Shown: positions 20,728 to 29,772, counted from the stretch's first letter. The stretch: 64,000 nucleotides of DNA from Curvibacter sp. AEP1-3 (GCF_002163715.1 NZ_CP015698.1:4291674-4355673), one strand, 5' to 3'. Translations and numbers: made by a program. Notes: a model not told the origin generated them from the letters alone.

Positions 20728-21414
20728 ATGAAAACGCAGAGCAAAAGTAACAAGCCCGATAACAAGGCGGGCAACAAAAAGGTCAATAAGGCATGGTTGC
20801 ACGACCATATCAATGACCCTTACGTCAAGCTCGCAAACAAAGAGGGATATCGCGCCCGCGCAGCCTACAAACTCAAGGAAATTGACGAAGCCCTGCACCT
20901 GGTCAAGCCGGGGCAGTTGGTGGTGGACTTGGGGTGCACGCCCGGTGCCTGGAGCCAGTACCTGCGCCGCCGCATGTCACCCCAAGGGGCGGCGGTCGGT
21001 GAAATGAACGGCACCATCATCGGCCTGGATTTGCTCCCGATGGAGCCCATTGAGGGGGTGACCTTTATCCAGGGTGACTTCCGGGAAGCCGAAACCTTGG
21101 CGAAGCTTGAGGCAGCCCTGGGCGGGCAGAAGGCGGATCTGGTGGTGTCGGATATGGCGCCTAACCTCTCAGGTATTTCGTCGGCTGATGCCGCCCGGGT
21201 GGAATACCTGGTTGAGCTGGCTATTGAATTTGCCCAGAACCACATGAAGCCCCAAGGGGCTTTGGTCGCCAAGGTGTTTCATGGCGGCAGTTACAACGAG
21301 GTGGTGCAGCGTTTCAAGCAGGCGTTTGTCACGGTCAAGCCGCTCAAACCCAAAGCCTCGCGCGACCGTTCGTCAGAAACCTTTCTCATCGGGCTGGGTC
21401 TCAAGGGTTTTTGA
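20728..21414 (+). CDS. rlmE: 23S rRNA 2'-O-ribose U2552 methyltransferase
   Basis: RlmE (FtsJ/RrmJ) methylates U2552 in the A loop during late 50S assembly. The 228-residue product has a lysine-rich N-terminal tail, [21 protein letters not shown] with the catalytic Lys, the SAM-binding [16 protein letters not shown], the [13 protein letters not shown] catalytic Asp motif and [11 protein letters not shown] 20728 gives the standard start. No ribosome-binding site precedes it and the gap to yhbY is only 18 bases. It lies upstream of ftsH, as in E. coli. Confidence 0.95.
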   Translation: MKTQSKSNKPDNKAGNKKVNKAWLHDHINDPYVKLANKEGYRARAAYKLKEIDEALHLVKPGQLVVDLGCTPGAWSQYLRRRMSPQGAAVGEMNGTIIGLDLLPMEPIEGVTFIQGDFREAETLAKLEAALGGQKADLVVSDMAPNLSGISSADAARVEYLVELAIEFAQNHMKPQGALVAKVFHGGSYNEVVQRFKQAFVTVKPLKPKASRDRSSETFLIGLGLKGF

Positions 21415-21478
21415 GCCTGGGTTGACTAAACCCATGCAGTTTCTATGGCCGCGATAGCGTAAAAAACGGTGCCGCTTG

Positions 21479-21506
21479 CTTGAAAGGCCTAAAATGGGTC
21501 CCATGT
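21479..21506 (+). promoter_or_regulatory. Sigma-32 (heat-shock) type promoter of ftsH
   Basis: CTTGAAA (21479-21485), 14 bases, then CCCATGT (21500-21506) agrees with the sigma-32 consensus CTTGAAA-N(11-16)-CCCATNT. It is in the 131-base rlmE-ftsH gap, about 40 bases before the ftsH start. Confidence 0.7.
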
Positions 21507-21546
21507 ACGCGGAGCACGGGCCTTCGCGTCCTTATTGGAGCTTCGC

Positions 21547-23460
21547 TTGAATAATCAGTGGTTTTCTAAAGTTGCAGTGTGGTTGGTGATCGCCTTGGTG
21601 CTGTTCACCGTGTTCAAGCAATTTGACTCACGCACCGCAGCGTCGGGCACGGTCGGCTATTCCGATTTCTTGGAACAGGTGCGGAACAAGCAGATCAAGA
21701 GCGCCATCATCCAGGAAGGGCAGGGCGGAACCGAGATCCTGGCCGTCACAGCGGACGACCGCAAGGTACGCACCACGGCCACTTATCTGGACCGCGGTCT
21801 GGTGGGTGACCTCATCAACAACGGCGTGAAATTTGACGTCAAGCCCCGCGAAGAAGGCTCTTTGCTCATGACACTGCTGGTCAGCTGGGGCCCCATGTTG
21901 CTGTTGATCGGCGTGTGGGTGTACTTCATGCGGCAGATGCAAGGCGGCGGCAAAGGCGGAGCCTTCAGCTTCGGCAAGAGCAAGGCCCGCTTGTTGGACG
22001 AAAACACCAATACTGTGACTTTTGCCGACGTGGCAGGCTGCGACGAAGCCAAAGAGGAAGTGAAGGAAGTCGTCGACTTCCTGAAGGACCCCAGCAAGTT
22101 CCAGAAACTCGGCGGACGCATTCCTCGCGGTTTGTTATTGGTGGGCCCTCCCGGTACCGGCAAGACTTTGCTGGCCAAGTCGATTGCCGGTGAAGCCAAG
22201 GTGCCTTTCTTCAGCATTTCTGGCTCCGACTTCGTGGAGATGTTCGTTGGCGTGGGTGCATCCCGTGTGCGCGACATGTTCGAGAACGCCAAAAAGAACG
22301 CACCTTGCATCATCTTTATCGATGAAATTGACGCCGTAGGCCGTCAACGTGGTGCTGGCTTGGGTGGCGGCAACGATGAGCGCGAACAGACCCTGAACCA
22401 GATGCTGGTGGAGATGGACGGCTTTGAGACCAACGTCGGCGTGATCGTGGTGGCTGCCACCAACCGCCCTGACATTCTGGATGCCGCTTTGCTGCGCCCC
22501 GGACGTTTCGACCGTCAGGTCTACGTGACACTGCCCGACATCCGTGGCCGTGAACAGATTCTGAACGTTCATATGCGCAAAGTACCCTTGGGCCAAGACG
22601 TGAGCGCCAGCGTGATTGCCCGCGGCACCCCCGGCATGAGCGGTGCTGATCTGGCCAACCTTTGCAATGAAGCCGCCCTGATGGCCGCGCGCCGCAATGC
22701 GCGACTGGTCGAAATGCAGGACTTCGAAAAGGCCAAGGACAAAATTATCATGGGACCTGAGCGCAAGTCCATGGTCATGCCCGAAGAAGAGCGCAAGAAC
22801 ACGGCCTACCACGAAGCCGGTCATGCCTTGATTGGCAAGATGTTGCCCAAGTGCGACCCGGTGCACAAGGTCACCATCATTCCCCGCGGCCGTGCCTTGG
22901 GTGTGACCATGAGCCTGCCTGCGCAAGACCGTTACTCGTATGACAGCGAATACATGCTGAATCAGATCAGCATGTTGTTCGGTGGCCGTATTGCCGAAGA
23001 AGTGTTCATGAATCAGATGACCACTGGTGCCTCCAACGACTTCGAGCGCGCGACATCGATTGCTCGCGACATGGTGACCCGCTACGGCATGACCGACGCC
23101 TTGGGCCCCATGGTGTATGCCGAGAATGAAGGCGAAGTGTTCTTGGGTCGCAGCGTGACCAAGACCACCAGCATGAGCGAGCAGACCATGCAAAAGGTGG
23201 ACTCGGAAGTGCGCCGCATCATCGACCAGCAATACTCTTTGGCCCGCAAGCTGATTGAAGACAACCAGGACAAGATGCACGCCATGGCCAAGGCCCTGCT
23301 GGAGTGGGAAACCATCGACAGCGACCAATTGGACGACATCATGGCCGGCCGTGAGCCCCATCCTCCCAAGGACTGGACGCCCCGTACTCCGCCCAATAGC
23401 GGTGGTGGAAGTGGTGGAGCCCCTGCCGTAGCGGCAGACCCCGCACCCAACGCGGCTTGA
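21547..23460 (+). CDS. ftsH: ATP-dependent zinc metalloprotease FtsH
   Basis: This membrane-anchored AAA+ protease degrades misassembled membrane proteins and regulators such as LpxC and sigma-32. The 637-residue product has two N-terminal membrane helices (about 8-22 and 103-122) around a periplasmic domain. It has Walker A GPPGTGKT, Walker B IIFIDEID, the second region of homology ending RPGRFDRQ, and the zinc motif HEAGH. The tail is Pro/Gly/Ala rich. TTG 21547 is preferred because GGAG sits 6 bases before it; TTG 21535 would start inside that site. Confidence 0.96.
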   Translation: MNNQWFSKVAVWLVIALVLFTVFKQFDSRTAASGTVGYSDFLEQVRNKQIKSAIIQEGQGGTEILAVTADDRKVRTTATYLDRGLVGDLINNGVKFDVKPREEGSLLMTLLVSWGPMLLLIGVWVYFMRQMQGGGKGGAFSFGKSKARLLDENTNTVTFADVAGCDEAKEEVKEVVDFLKDPSKFQKLGGRIPRGLLLVGPPGTGKTLLAKSIAGEAKVPFFSISGSDFVEMFVGVGASRVRDMFENAKKNAPCIIFIDEIDAVGRQRGAGLGGGNDEREQTLNQMLVEMDGFETNVGVIVVAATNRPDILDAALLRPGRFDRQVYVTLPDIRGREQILNVHMRKVPLGQDVSASVIARGTPGMSGADLANLCNEAALMAARRNARLVEMQDFEKAKDKIIMGPERKSMVMPEEERKNTAYHEAGHALIGKMLPKCDPVHKVTIIPRGRALGVTMSLPAQDRYSYDSEYMLNQISMLFGGRIAEEVFMNQMTTGASNDFERATSIARDMVTRYGMTDALGPMVYAENEGEVFLGRSVTKTTSMSEQTMQKVDSEVRRIIDQQYSLARKLIEDNQDKMHAMAKALLEWETIDSDQLDDIMAGREPHPPKDWTPRTPPNSGGGSGGAPAVAADPAPNAA

Positions 23461-23477
23461 TTCGCTAGTGATCACGT

Positions 23478-23505
23478 GACAACAGGGCCTTCGGGCCCTG
23501 TTGTC
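23478..23505 (+). terminator. Hairpin between ftsH and folP
   Basis: A 12-bp perfect stem (GACAACAGGGCC / GGCCCTGTTGTC) closes a TTCG tetraloop, 17 bases past the ftsH stop. There is no U-tract after it (ATTGGGGATAAT follows), so it may only weaken read-through or protect the ftsH 3' end. Confidence 0.55.
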
Positions 23506-23525
23506 ATTGGGGATAATCAAACGCT

Positions 23526-24434
23526 ATGCATTGGCAAACTACCCGTTTCTCGCTTGACCTCAGCCGCCCACGCGTCATGGGGATTGTTAACGTCACGCCG
23601 GACTCGTTTTCTGATGGCGGCTTGCATGCCACTAGTCAGACGGCAATGGCGCATTGCGAGACTCTGCTCAAGGATGGTGCAGACGTTCTGGACATCGGTG
23701 GAGAGTCCACCCGCCCGGGCGCGCCTCCAGTCTCGCAAGAGGAAGAGCTCGCCCGCGTTTTGCCGGTGATCCGGCATGCGGTCACTCTCGGGGTGCCGGT
23801 GTCAGTGGATACCTATAAGCCGGCCGTCATGCAGGCTGCGCTGGACCTGGGCGCCGACATCATCAACGACGTGTGGGCGTTGCGCTGGGCGGGCGATGCA
23901 CAGGGCAAGACCGGCAAAGACGTCATCGCAGCGCACCCCAATTGCGGCGTGTGTCTGATGCACATGCACCGTGACCCACAGACCATGCAGGTCGCGCCCA
24001 TGGAAGGCGACGTGGTGCCCCAAGTGCTATCATTTTTAGAGCTGCTCGCGCAGGATCTGCGTGTGCTAGGCATTGATCAGGCTCGTATTTGCCTCGATCC
24101 GGGCATTGGTTTCGGCAAAACGGTGCAACAAAATTTTTCACTCCTCGCACGCCAGGCACAGGCCGTTCCTCAAGGCTATGTGGTGTTGGCGGGTTGGTCC
24201 CGCAAATCGTCGCTGGCGGCGGTCACTCACACCTCTTTGGCGCAAGCGGCCGGCATGAACATCGAACTGCGCCGTGCGCCCAGCGTCACAGCAGCGGTGC
24301 TGGCTGTGCAGAACGGCGCGCATGTGGTGCGCGTGCATGATGTGCGTGATACGGTCAGCGCCCTGCGGGTGCTGGCTGCCATGCAGGCTGAAGAAATGCC
24401 CCCACGCTCCACAGCTGCTCCCGCAAATACATAA
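23526..24434 (+). CDS. folP: Dihydropteroate synthase
   Basis: It condenses p-aminobenzoate with dihydropterin-PP in folate synthesis and is the sulfonamide target. The 302-residue TIM-barrel product has MGIVNVTPDSFSDGG, DIGGESTRPGAPPVS and the later LDPGIGFGK and GWSRKS segments. Residues about 167-185 are encoded by a copy of the 55-bp repeat, yet the spacing to LDPGIGFGK matches E. coli FolP as I recall it. A GATAAT box lies 8 bases before the ATG (23512-23517), so a very short leader is possible. glmM follows by 18 bases. Confidence 0.95.
   Translation: MHWQTTRFSLDLSRPRVMGIVNVTPDSFSDGGLHATSQTAMAHCETLLKDGADVLDIGGESTRPGAPPVSQEEELARVLPVIRHAVTLGVPVSVDTYKPAVMQAALDLGADIINDVWALRWAGDAQGKTGKDVIAAHPNCGVCLMHMHRDPQTMQVAPMEGDVVPQVLSFLELLAQDLRVLGIDQARICLDPGIGFGKTVQQNFSLLARQAQAVPQGYVVLAGWSRKSSLAAVTHTSLAQAAGMNIELRRAPSVTAAVLAVQNGAHVVRVHDVRDTVSALRVLAAMQAEEMPPRSTAAPANT
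24026..24080 (-). repeat. 55-bp interspersed repeat, copy E (inside folP)
   Basis: GCTATC, AGCTGCTCGCGCA and the distal GTGCTAG all align without gaps to the reverse complement of copy D; the middle and right end are diverged. Orientation is opposite to the host gene. It encodes about VLSFLELLAQDLRVLGI in FolP. Confidence 0.65.
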
Positions 24435-24452
24435 CAGAACAGGAATTCCATC

Positions 24453-25784
24453 ATGGGACGACAATATTTCGGCACCGACGGCATACGCGGCACCGTGGGC
24501 CAAGCCCCCATCACCCCCGACTTTGTGCTGCGCCTTGCGCATGCCGTAGGCCATGTGCTTAAGGAAACCGAGGCTCGCCCCACGGTGCTGATCGGCAAGG
24601 ACACCCGCATTTCCGGCTACATGCTGGAAAGCGCGCTGGAAAGCGGCTTCAACTCTGCGGGGGTGGACGTGGTGCTTTTGGGCCCCTTGCCCACACCTGG
24701 CGTTGCTTATTTGACCCGCGCGCAACGTGCTTCATTGGGCGTGGTGATCAGTGCCAGCCACAACCCGTTTGCCGACAACGGCATCAAGTTCTTCAGTGCA
24801 AAAGGCAGCAAGCTGCCTGACGCCTGGGAGCTGGCGGTGGAAGCAGCCCTTGAGAAACCACCCGTGTGGGTGGAATCCGCCCATTTGGGCAAGAGTCGCC
24901 GGCTTGACGATGCAGCCGGCCGCTACATCGAGTTCTGTAAGAGCACGTTCGCCAATGACCTGACCTTGAAGGGCATGAAGATCGTGGTGGACGCGGCCCA
25001 TGGCGCGGCGTACCACATTGCGCCCAAAGTCTTTCACGAGCTGGGTGCCGAAGTGATTGCCATCGGCTGCTCGCCGGACGGGCTCAACATCAACAAAGGC
25101 GTGGGCGCCACCCACCCTGAAGCGCTGGTGCAGGCTGTGAAAGACCACCGTGCGGATTTCGGCGTGGCGCTGGATGGCGATGCGGACCGGCTGCAATTGG
25201 TAGACGCCAGCGGCCGGTTGTTCAATGGCGATGAGTTGTTGTATTTGATGGCAGATGACCGCTTGGGCCGCGATGAACATGTGCCCGGTGTAGTGGGCAC
25301 GCTTATGACCAACATGGCGGTGGAAGTGGCCCTCAAGGCCCGTGGTGTGCAGTTCGTGCGGGCCAAGGTGGGTGACCGTTATGTGCTCGAAGAGCTGGAA
25401 AAGCACAAATGGATCTTGGGTGGCGAGGGCTCTGGTCACTTGCTCGCGCTGGACAAGCACACCACCGGCGACGGGCTGGTATCCGCCTTGCAGGTGCTGC
25501 AAGCTTGCGCGCGTAGCGGCAAGACCGTGGCCGAGTTGCTGGCCGGCGTGACCCTGTTCCCCCAGACCCTGATCAATGTGCGTCTGACCCCCGGTCAGGA
25601 CTGGAAGAGCAACACCCGCATGGCCGAAGAAACCAAAGCCGCTGAAGCCGCTTTGGGCGACAGCGGCCGTGTGCTCATCCGCGCCAGCGGCACCGAGCCT
25701 CTGGTGCGCGTGATGGTCGAAGCTCGCGATGCGGCATTGGCCCAAAGCTGCGCCCAGCGCATTGCAGACACCTTGAAGGCCTGA
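24453..25784 (+). CDS. glmM: Phosphoglucosamine mutase
   Basis: It converts glucosamine-6-P to glucosamine-1-P for UDP-GlcNAc synthesis, feeding peptidoglycan and lipid A. The 443-residue length is typical. The phosphoserine loop is [12 protein letters not shown] (Ser102), the metal loop is DGDADR, and the sugar-binding GEGSGH and C-terminal [12 protein letters not shown] phosphate-binding motifs are present. It follows folP, the conserved proteobacterial pair. Confidence 0.97.
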   Translation: MGRQYFGTDGIRGTVGQAPITPDFVLRLAHAVGHVLKETEARPTVLIGKDTRISGYMLESALESGFNSAGVDVVLLGPLPTPGVAYLTRAQRASLGVVISASHNPFADNGIKFFSAKGSKLPDAWELAVEAALEKPPVWVESAHLGKSRRLDDAAGRYIEFCKSTFANDLTLKGMKIVVDAAHGAAYHIAPKVFHELGAEVIAIGCSPDGLNINKGVGATHPEALVQAVKDHRADFGVALDGDADRLQLVDASGRLFNGDELLYLMADDRLGRDEHVPGVVGTLMTNMAVEVALKARGVQFVRAKVGDRYVLEELEKHKWILGGEGSGHLLALDKHTTGDGLVSALQVLQACARSGKTVAELLAGVTLFPQTLINVRLTPGQDWKSNTRMAEETKAAEAALGDSGRVLIRASGTEPLVRVMVEARDAALAQSCAQRIADTLKA

Positions 25785-25787
25785 GTC

Positions 25788-26288
25788 ATGAGTCACCCTA
25801 TTCGCGTCGTGCGTGCTGATTACGCCAACCCTGTGCATGCAGCGGCGCTGGTCATGCTGCTGGACGCATACGCCAGCGACCCCATGGGTGGCGGTGAGCC
25901 CCTGAGCGACTTTGCAAAGGCGCAGTTGGTGCCGGCATTGGCGGCGCGTCCGCAAGCCTACAGCGTGCTGGCCTTTGCATCGGCTGATGACTCTGTGCCA
26001 GTGGGTCTGGTGAATTGCATCGAAGGTTTTTCGACCTTCAAATGCCTGCCACTGGTCAACGTGCACGATGTGGCCGTGTTGGCGGGTTACCGCGGCCAAC
26101 GCATAGCTGAACAGATGCTGGCCTTGGCTGAGACCATCGCACGCGAGCGCGGCGCCTGCAAGCTCACGCTGGAAGTGCTGTCGGGCAACACGGGCGCCGA
26201 AAAGCTGTATCGCCGCGTGGGCTTTGCCTACTACGAGCTGGACCCCGCCATGGGGCAGGCCGGCTTCATGCAAAAGTGGCTGGACTGA
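25788..26288 (+). CDS. GNAT-family N-acetyltransferase
   Basis: The 166-residue product has the GNAT fold: LVNCIEGFSTFKCLPLVNVHDVAVLAGYRGQRIAEQML carries the acetyl-CoA pyrophosphate loop (Q/RxxGxG/A variant GYRGQRIA). CKLTLEVLSGNTGAEKLYRRVGF is the C-terminal motif. The substrate is unknown. It begins 3 bases after glmM and is probably co-transcribed, but nothing links it to amino sugars beyond position. Confidence 0.82.
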   Translation: MSHPIRVVRADYANPVHAAALVMLLDAYASDPMGGGEPLSDFAKAQLVPALAARPQAYSVLAFASADDSVPVGLVNCIEGFSTFKCLPLVNVHDVAVLAGYRGQRIAEQMLALAETIARERGACKLTLEVLSGNTGAEKLYRRVGFAYYELDPAMGQAGFMQKWLD

Positions 26289-26320
26289 ACAGCCAAGCGC
26301 AGACTTGAAGAGGGCTCCCC

Positions 26321-26596
26321 ATGTTCAAAATCTACTGGACCGACACCGAGGGCCAATCTCACGGTGCAGAAACCGCAGACCTGGTGCAGGCCCTGCAGAT
26401 CACCAAGGAAAAGCGCGATGCCGGCTACACTTTTGTGACCATGGCCAGCGAGAACCCGCAAAACGTGGGCAAGCAGGGCGTGGACGCAGTGGTGGACGGC
26501 AAGACGCCCGACGGCCAGGACTACGACTGGTCTAAAGCCGGCCGCGCCGGTAAGCCACGCCGCGGTGACAAGGTCATCACGAACAAAGATCACTGA
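26321..26596 (+). CDS. Hypothetical protein (91 aa, soluble)
   Basis: A small soluble protein with no membrane segment or signal peptide, starting MFKIYWTDTEGQSHG and ending with basic GKPRRGDKVITNKDH. I do not recognise a domain. ATG 26321 follows GAAGAGGGCTCCCC. It is 32 bases after the acetyltransferase gene, and its codon use is like its neighbours, so I treat it as a real gene of unknown function. Confidence 0.7.
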   Translation: MFKIYWTDTEGQSHGAETADLVQALQITKEKRDAGYTFVTMASENPQNVGKQGVDAVVDGKTPDGQDYDWSKAGRAGKPRRGDKVITNKDH

Positions 26597-26625
26597 GTTC
26601 CAAGCGCTACTGCCTGACTTTACGC

Positions 26626-27012
26626 ATGTCCCTTCTCTTCGTTCTCTACACCCTCGCCAGCCTCACGCACTTTGCGCATAACGCCGAATACATCGCGTTC
26701 TATCCCGGCTTGCCGGTATGGATGACGCGTGAGTCGGTTTATCTGGCTTGGCTGGCGGTTGCCGGTGTGGGGGGGCTGTCTTTGATCGCCCGCCACTTGG
26801 GCTGGTCGCGGTTGGCAGCCGTTTTGTTGGTTGCCTATGGCTTGTTAGGGGTGGACGGGCTCTTGCACTACACCCTGGCCCTGTGCTCGGAGCACACGCT
26901 GACAACCAATTTCACGATCTGGGCGGAAGTGCTGCTGGGTGTTACGTTGGCCTGTGCAGCGGCGCTGCGTTTGAAGCGGCTGGGTTTTCGCAAGGCAGCT
27001 GCCAAGTTTTGA
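26626..27012 (+). CDS. Hypothetical four-helix membrane protein
   Basis: The 128-residue product has four hydrophobic segments (about 2-20, 38-58, 63-80, 95-115) and the short motif LASLTHFAHNAEYIAFYPGLP after the first, with several histidines. I do not recognise the family. Its stop codon is immediately followed by repeat copy B, which may lie in its 3' untranslated region. Confidence 0.65.
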   Translation: MSLLFVLYTLASLTHFAHNAEYIAFYPGLPVWMTRESVYLAWLAVAGVGGLSLIARHLGWSRLAAVLLVAYGLLGVDGLLHYTLALCSEHTLTTNFTIWAEVLLGVTLACAAALRLKRLGFRKAAAKF

Positions 27013-27014
27013 TT

Positions 27015-27069
27015 AAAAAGTATCTCTAGCGTCGGTGGAGTGCGCGCGAGCAGCTACTCTTTTGATAGC
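27015..27069 (+). repeat. 55-bp interspersed repeat, copy B
   Basis: It matches copy D at 43 of 55 positions without gaps, including CTCTAGCG, GCGCGAGCAGCT and TTGATAGC. It fills the gap after the membrane-protein gene and supplies the last codons and TAG stop of the arsA relic on the other strand. Confidence 0.9.
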
Positions 27070-27329
27070 AAAGTCAACTCCCCCAGCGTAGCAAGGCCTA
27101 CCGGCCGCTCGACCATCCTGGGGACGATATAGCTGTTTTCGGACAGTCCTTGTGCAATGGGGGTCATCTGCAATAGCTCGCCGTTCAGTCTTGCCGCCAG
27201 CAGAACCTGCTTGCCACTGTCGGCCGGCGTCATCGCACTTGCGGTGGACAGCGAGGTTTTACCCACGCCGCCTTTGCCGGTGAAGAATAGGTGGCGGGTG
27301 GGGTGCTGCAGAAGCTGAAGTGCGTTCAT
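27054..27329 (-). pseudogene. arsA: arsA relic (internally deleted arsenite-pump ATPase)
   Basis: ArsA is normally a ~580-residue ATPase with two P-loop halves that drives the ArsB arsenite pump. Here only 91 residues remain. An N-terminus with an intact A1 P-loop (FFTGKGGVGKTSLSTASA, Lys24) joins at about residue 44 to what looks like the extreme C-terminus (SYIVPRMVERPVGLATLGEL). The frame is kept across the deletion. The final codons and stop come from repeat copy B. It starts 3 bases after arsH, as an intact operon gene would. It is almost certainly non-functional as a pump ATPase; a residual ATP-binding peptide is possible. Confidence 0.8.
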
Positions 27330-27332
27330 GGC

Positions 27333-28067
27333 TTACAGGCTACGCTGATTCACCCGCTTCATCAGTTGCTCAGCGCTCTCTTTGCGCTCGCTGTAGCGGT
27401 CCACCAGATAGTCGGACGCATCGCGGGTGAGCAGAGTGAACTTCACCAGCTCTTCCATCACATCGACCACGCGGTCAAAGTAAGCAGAGGGTTTCATGCG
27501 GTCGTCGTCGCCGAACTCCATGAAGGCCTTGGCCACCGAGCTTTGGTTGGGAATGGTGAGCATGCGCATCCAGCGGCCCAGCACGCGCATCTGGTTGACG
27601 GCGTTGAAGCTTTGCGATCCACCGCTCACCTGCATGACTGCCAGTGTTTTGCCCTGGGTGGGGCGCACAGCGCCGCTGTTGAGTGGGATCCAGTCAATCT
27701 GGGCCTTCATGATGCCGGTCATGGCGCCGTGCCGCTCGGGCGAGGTCCAGACCATGCCTTCGGCCCACTGCGTCAGCTCGCGCAACTCTTGCACCTTGGG
27801 GTGGGTGTCGGGCGCGTCGTCGGGCAGGGGCAGGCCGCTGGGGTTGAAGATGCGGGTCTCAGCCCCCATGGTTTGCAGCAGGCGTGCCGCTTCCTCGGTG
27901 AGCAGCCGGCTGAAGGACCGGGGCCGCAGCGAGCCATACAGCAGCGCAATGCGTGGCGCGTGGGTGGACGGTGCCGGGCGCAGCGCGGCCGCATCCGGCA
28001 GGCGAAAGTGCGCGGCCTCCAGCTGGGGCAGGGTGTTCAGCACATCAGACACGTTGGCCCTTGTCAT
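27333..28067 (-). CDS. arsH: Arsenical resistance flavoprotein ArsH
   Basis: ArsH is an NADPH-dependent FMN reductase that oxidises trivalent organoarsenicals such as methylarsenite. The 244-residue product has the FMN-binding [38 protein letters not shown] (ArsH signature) and [18 protein letters not shown]. Its start lies 23 bases inside the glutaredoxin-type arsC, and it is the last intact gene of the ars operon. Confidence 0.94.
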   Translation of the reverse strand: MTRANVSDVLNTLPQLEAAHFRLPDAAALRPAPSTHAPRIALLYGSLRPRSFSRLLTEEAARLLQTMGAETRIFNPSGLPLPDDAPDTHPKVQELRELTQWAEGMVWTSPERHGAMTGIMKAQIDWIPLNSGAVRPTQGKTLAVMQVSGGSQSFNAVNQMRVLGRWMRMLTIPNQSSVAKAFMEFGDDDRMKPSAYFDRVVDVMEELVKFTLLTRDASDYLVDRYSERKESAEQLMKRVNQRSL

Positions 28068-28464
28068 TCACCACCGCTTCGCCGTCTTCTTTGGTGAATG
28101 CAGCTTGTTGGGCCTGGGGCAGGATGTCCAGCACCAGCTCGGACGGGCGGCACAGGCGGGTGCCCAGGGGCGTTTCCACTAAAGGGCGGTTGATGAGGAT
28201 AGGGTGTGCCAGCATGAAGTCCAGCAGCTCGTCGTCGGTCCACTTTTTATTGGCCAAATCCAGCTCGGCATAGGGCGTTCCTTTTTCGCGCAGCAGCTCG
28301 CGGGGGCCGGTGCCCATGGCGGCCAGCAGCTCCTGCAGACGGGCCTTGGTGGGCGGGGTTTGGAGGTATTCAATGACCGTGGGCTCCACGCCGCTGTTGC
28401 GGATCATGGCCAGTGTGTTGCGCGAGGTGCCGCAGGCGGGGGTGTGAAAAATGGTGATGGTCAT
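28045..28464 (-). CDS. arsC: Arsenate reductase, glutaredoxin-dependent type
   Basis: It reduces arsenate to arsenite using glutathione and glutaredoxin. The 139-residue product has the plasmid R773-type active-site start [22 protein letters not shown] (catalytic Cys12) and the [19 protein letters not shown] segment with the substrate-binding arginines. The frame extends upstream, but the ATG at 28464 gives the family N-terminus. The gene overlaps aqpS by 4 bases and arsH by 23. A second, unrelated arsenate reductase lies two genes upstream. Confidence 0.95.
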   Translation of the reverse strand: MTITIFHTPACGTSRNTLAMIRNSGVEPTVIEYLQTPPTKARLQELLAAMGTGPRELLREKGTPYAELDLANKKWTDDELLDFMLAHPILINRPLVETPLGTRLCRPSELVLDILPQAQQAAFTKEDGEAVVNDKGQRV

Positions 28465-29168
28465 ACTGAAGTCTTCTTGGAAGAAAGTGATTGGGCCAAG
28501 GCTACGCCGAGGGCCGCGCCCACGGTTTGCGCCAGCACAAAGCCGATAGCGCTGGCCGGGGCGATGCCGGCAAAGGTGTCGCTGAACATGCGGCCCATGA
28601 CGGCTGCGGGGTTGGCAAACGAGGTGCTGGCAGTGAACCAGTAGGCCGCGCCGATGTAGCAGGCCACCAGCGCAGGGGCTTTGCCCTCGGGTGCGCGCAG
28701 GATGGTGAACAGCAGCCCGCCTGTGGCCACGGCTTCTGCCACCCATTGGCCCCAGCCGGTGAACTGGCCGGCAGCGTCCCAGCCGCCGCGCAGGTGCTGG
28801 CTGAAGTGCAGCAGCGGCAGCTCAAACATGGCGTTTGCCAGAGCTGCACCCGCCACGGCGCCGGAGAGTTGCGATGCTATAAAAAACGTAGCTGCTCGCG
28901 CACTATTTTCAGGCGCCATCTGCCCTTTTGACCACATCACCAGGGTAACCAGCGGGTTGAAGTGCGCGCCGCTCACGGGGCCCAGGCTTTCAATCAGTAC
29001 GTAGAGCGCGAACACGGTAGCCAGGGTGTTGGCCAGCAGGGCGACGCCATCGTTGCCACCGCTGATGCGTTGGGCCATGATGCCCGAGCCAATGACGGCG
29101 CAGAGCAGGGCGGCGGTGCCTGCGAATTCTGAGAGCAGCTGCTTTGGAAGTGGGGCCGGTGTATTCAT
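28461..29168 (-). CDS. aqpS: Aquaglyceroporin of the ars operon (AqpS-like)
   Basis: MIP-family channel. In Sinorhizobium meliloti, AqpS lets arsenite made by ArsC leave the cell down its gradient, replacing ArsB. The 235-residue product has six membrane helices and two half-helix loops: GAHFNPL (an unusual NPL instead of NPA) and SFANPAAVMGR. The stretch following the first loop, KGQMAPENSARAATFFIA, is encoded by repeat copy C. No arsB or acr3 is present in the window, so this channel is the likely arsenite exit. Confidence 0.9.
   Translation of the reverse strand: MNTPAPLPKQLLSEFAGTAALLCAVIGSGIMAQRISGGNDGVALLANTLATVFALYVLIESLGPVSGAHFNPLVTLVMWSKGQMAPENSARAATFFIASQLSGAVAGAALANAMFELPLLHFSQHLRGGWDAAGQFTGWGQWVAEAVATGGLLFTILRAPEGKAPALVACYIGAAYWFTASTSFANPAAVMGRMFSDTFAGIAPASAIGFVLAQTVGAALGVALAQSLSSKKTSV
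28876..28930 (-). repeat. 55-bp interspersed repeat, copy C (inside aqpS)
   Basis: GCTAT, AGCTGCTCGCGCA and GCGCC keep the spacing of the reverse complement of copy D with no gaps. It is read in aqpS in the same frame as copies A and D (APENSARAATFFIA against APMEYARAAPELIA). Confidence 0.85.
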
Positions 29169-29665
29169 GCTGTTGCCAGCTCCTTGGCGGTTTGCTGCAG
29201 CACCATGGCGTCCAGCTTGTCGGCGGGCAGGTTCACCAGCAGCTCCAGGCGCTGGTGGATGGCGTGCAAGGTGTTTTTGAAGGCTTCAGCCTTCTGTTCG
29301 TCGCTGCCATCACCCGCAGACGGGTCGGCGTAGCCCCAGTGGGCGGTGGCGGGCTTGCCGGGCCAGAAGGGGCAGACTTCGCCGGCGGCGTTGTCACAGA
29401 CGGTGATGATCAGGTCCATGTGCGGTGCATCGGGCAGGGCGAATTCATCCCAGCTTTTGCTGCGCAGGCCGTCCACACTGATGCCGGCGTTGCGCAGGGT
29501 TTGCAGGCCCATGGGGTTGGGCTGCTGGTTCTCGCGCGGGCTGCTACCGGCAGAAAACCCTTTGAAGCGGCCGCCGCCGATGTGGTTGAGCGTGGCTTCA
29601 GCCAGGATGCTGCGGGCCGAGTTGTGGGTGCACAAAAAGAGTACGTTGAGGGGTTTGGCAGACAT
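29165..29665 (-). CDS. arsC: Arsenate reductase, low-molecular-weight phosphatase type
   Basis: It belongs to the LMW protein tyrosine phosphatase-like ArsC family, which reduces arsenate. The 166-residue product begins with the phosphate/arsenate loop LFLCTHNSARSILAEA (CX5R: C12 to R18) and carries ITVCDNAAGEVCPFWPG with the cysteines of the redox relay. The closing DPS/A loop region is HWGYADPSAGDGSD. A GGAAG ribosome site precedes ATG 29665. The gene is separated from arsR by repeat copy F and overlaps aqpS by 4 bases. Confidence 0.94.
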   Translation of the reverse strand: MSAKPLNVLFLCTHNSARSILAEATLNHIGGGRFKGFSAGSSPRENQQPNPMGLQTLRNAGISVDGLRSKSWDEFALPDAPHMDLIITVCDNAAGEVCPFWPGKPATAHWGYADPSAGDGSDEQKAEAFKNTLHAIHQRLELLVNLPADKLDAMVLQQTAKELATA

Positions 29666-29704
29666 GGTGGCTTCCTTTGCGAGTGGAACGTAAATGAAAG
29701 TTTT

Positions 29705-29759
29705 GCTATGAATTCAGGAGCTGCTTGCGCATGTTTTATGTGCGCTGGAAGCAGATTTG
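29705..29759 (-). repeat. 55-bp interspersed repeat, copy F
   Basis: It matches the reverse complement of copy D at 44 of 55 positions without gaps. It fills most of the 107-base gap between arsR and arsC. A further short GCTATCTCTAGC piece (29766-29777) overlaps the arsR stop codon, suggesting a second, partial copy. Confidence 0.9.
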
Positions 29760-29772
29760 ATATTTGCTATCT

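Noticed and set aside
22135-23520. Long open frame antisense to ftsH (461 codons), and similar long antisense frames over glmM, carA, carB, rnhB/trmH and lpxD.
   Set aside because: They mirror the codon structure of a GC-rich real gene, have no recognisable domains, and the sense genes are unmistakable.
27054-27329. The arsA relic as a genuine small ParA/ArsA-like protein.
   Set aside because: It has one P-loop and a C-terminal ArsA tail but none of the nucleotide-switch or metal-binding regions. Deletion is the simpler reading, though a small functional family cannot be excluded.
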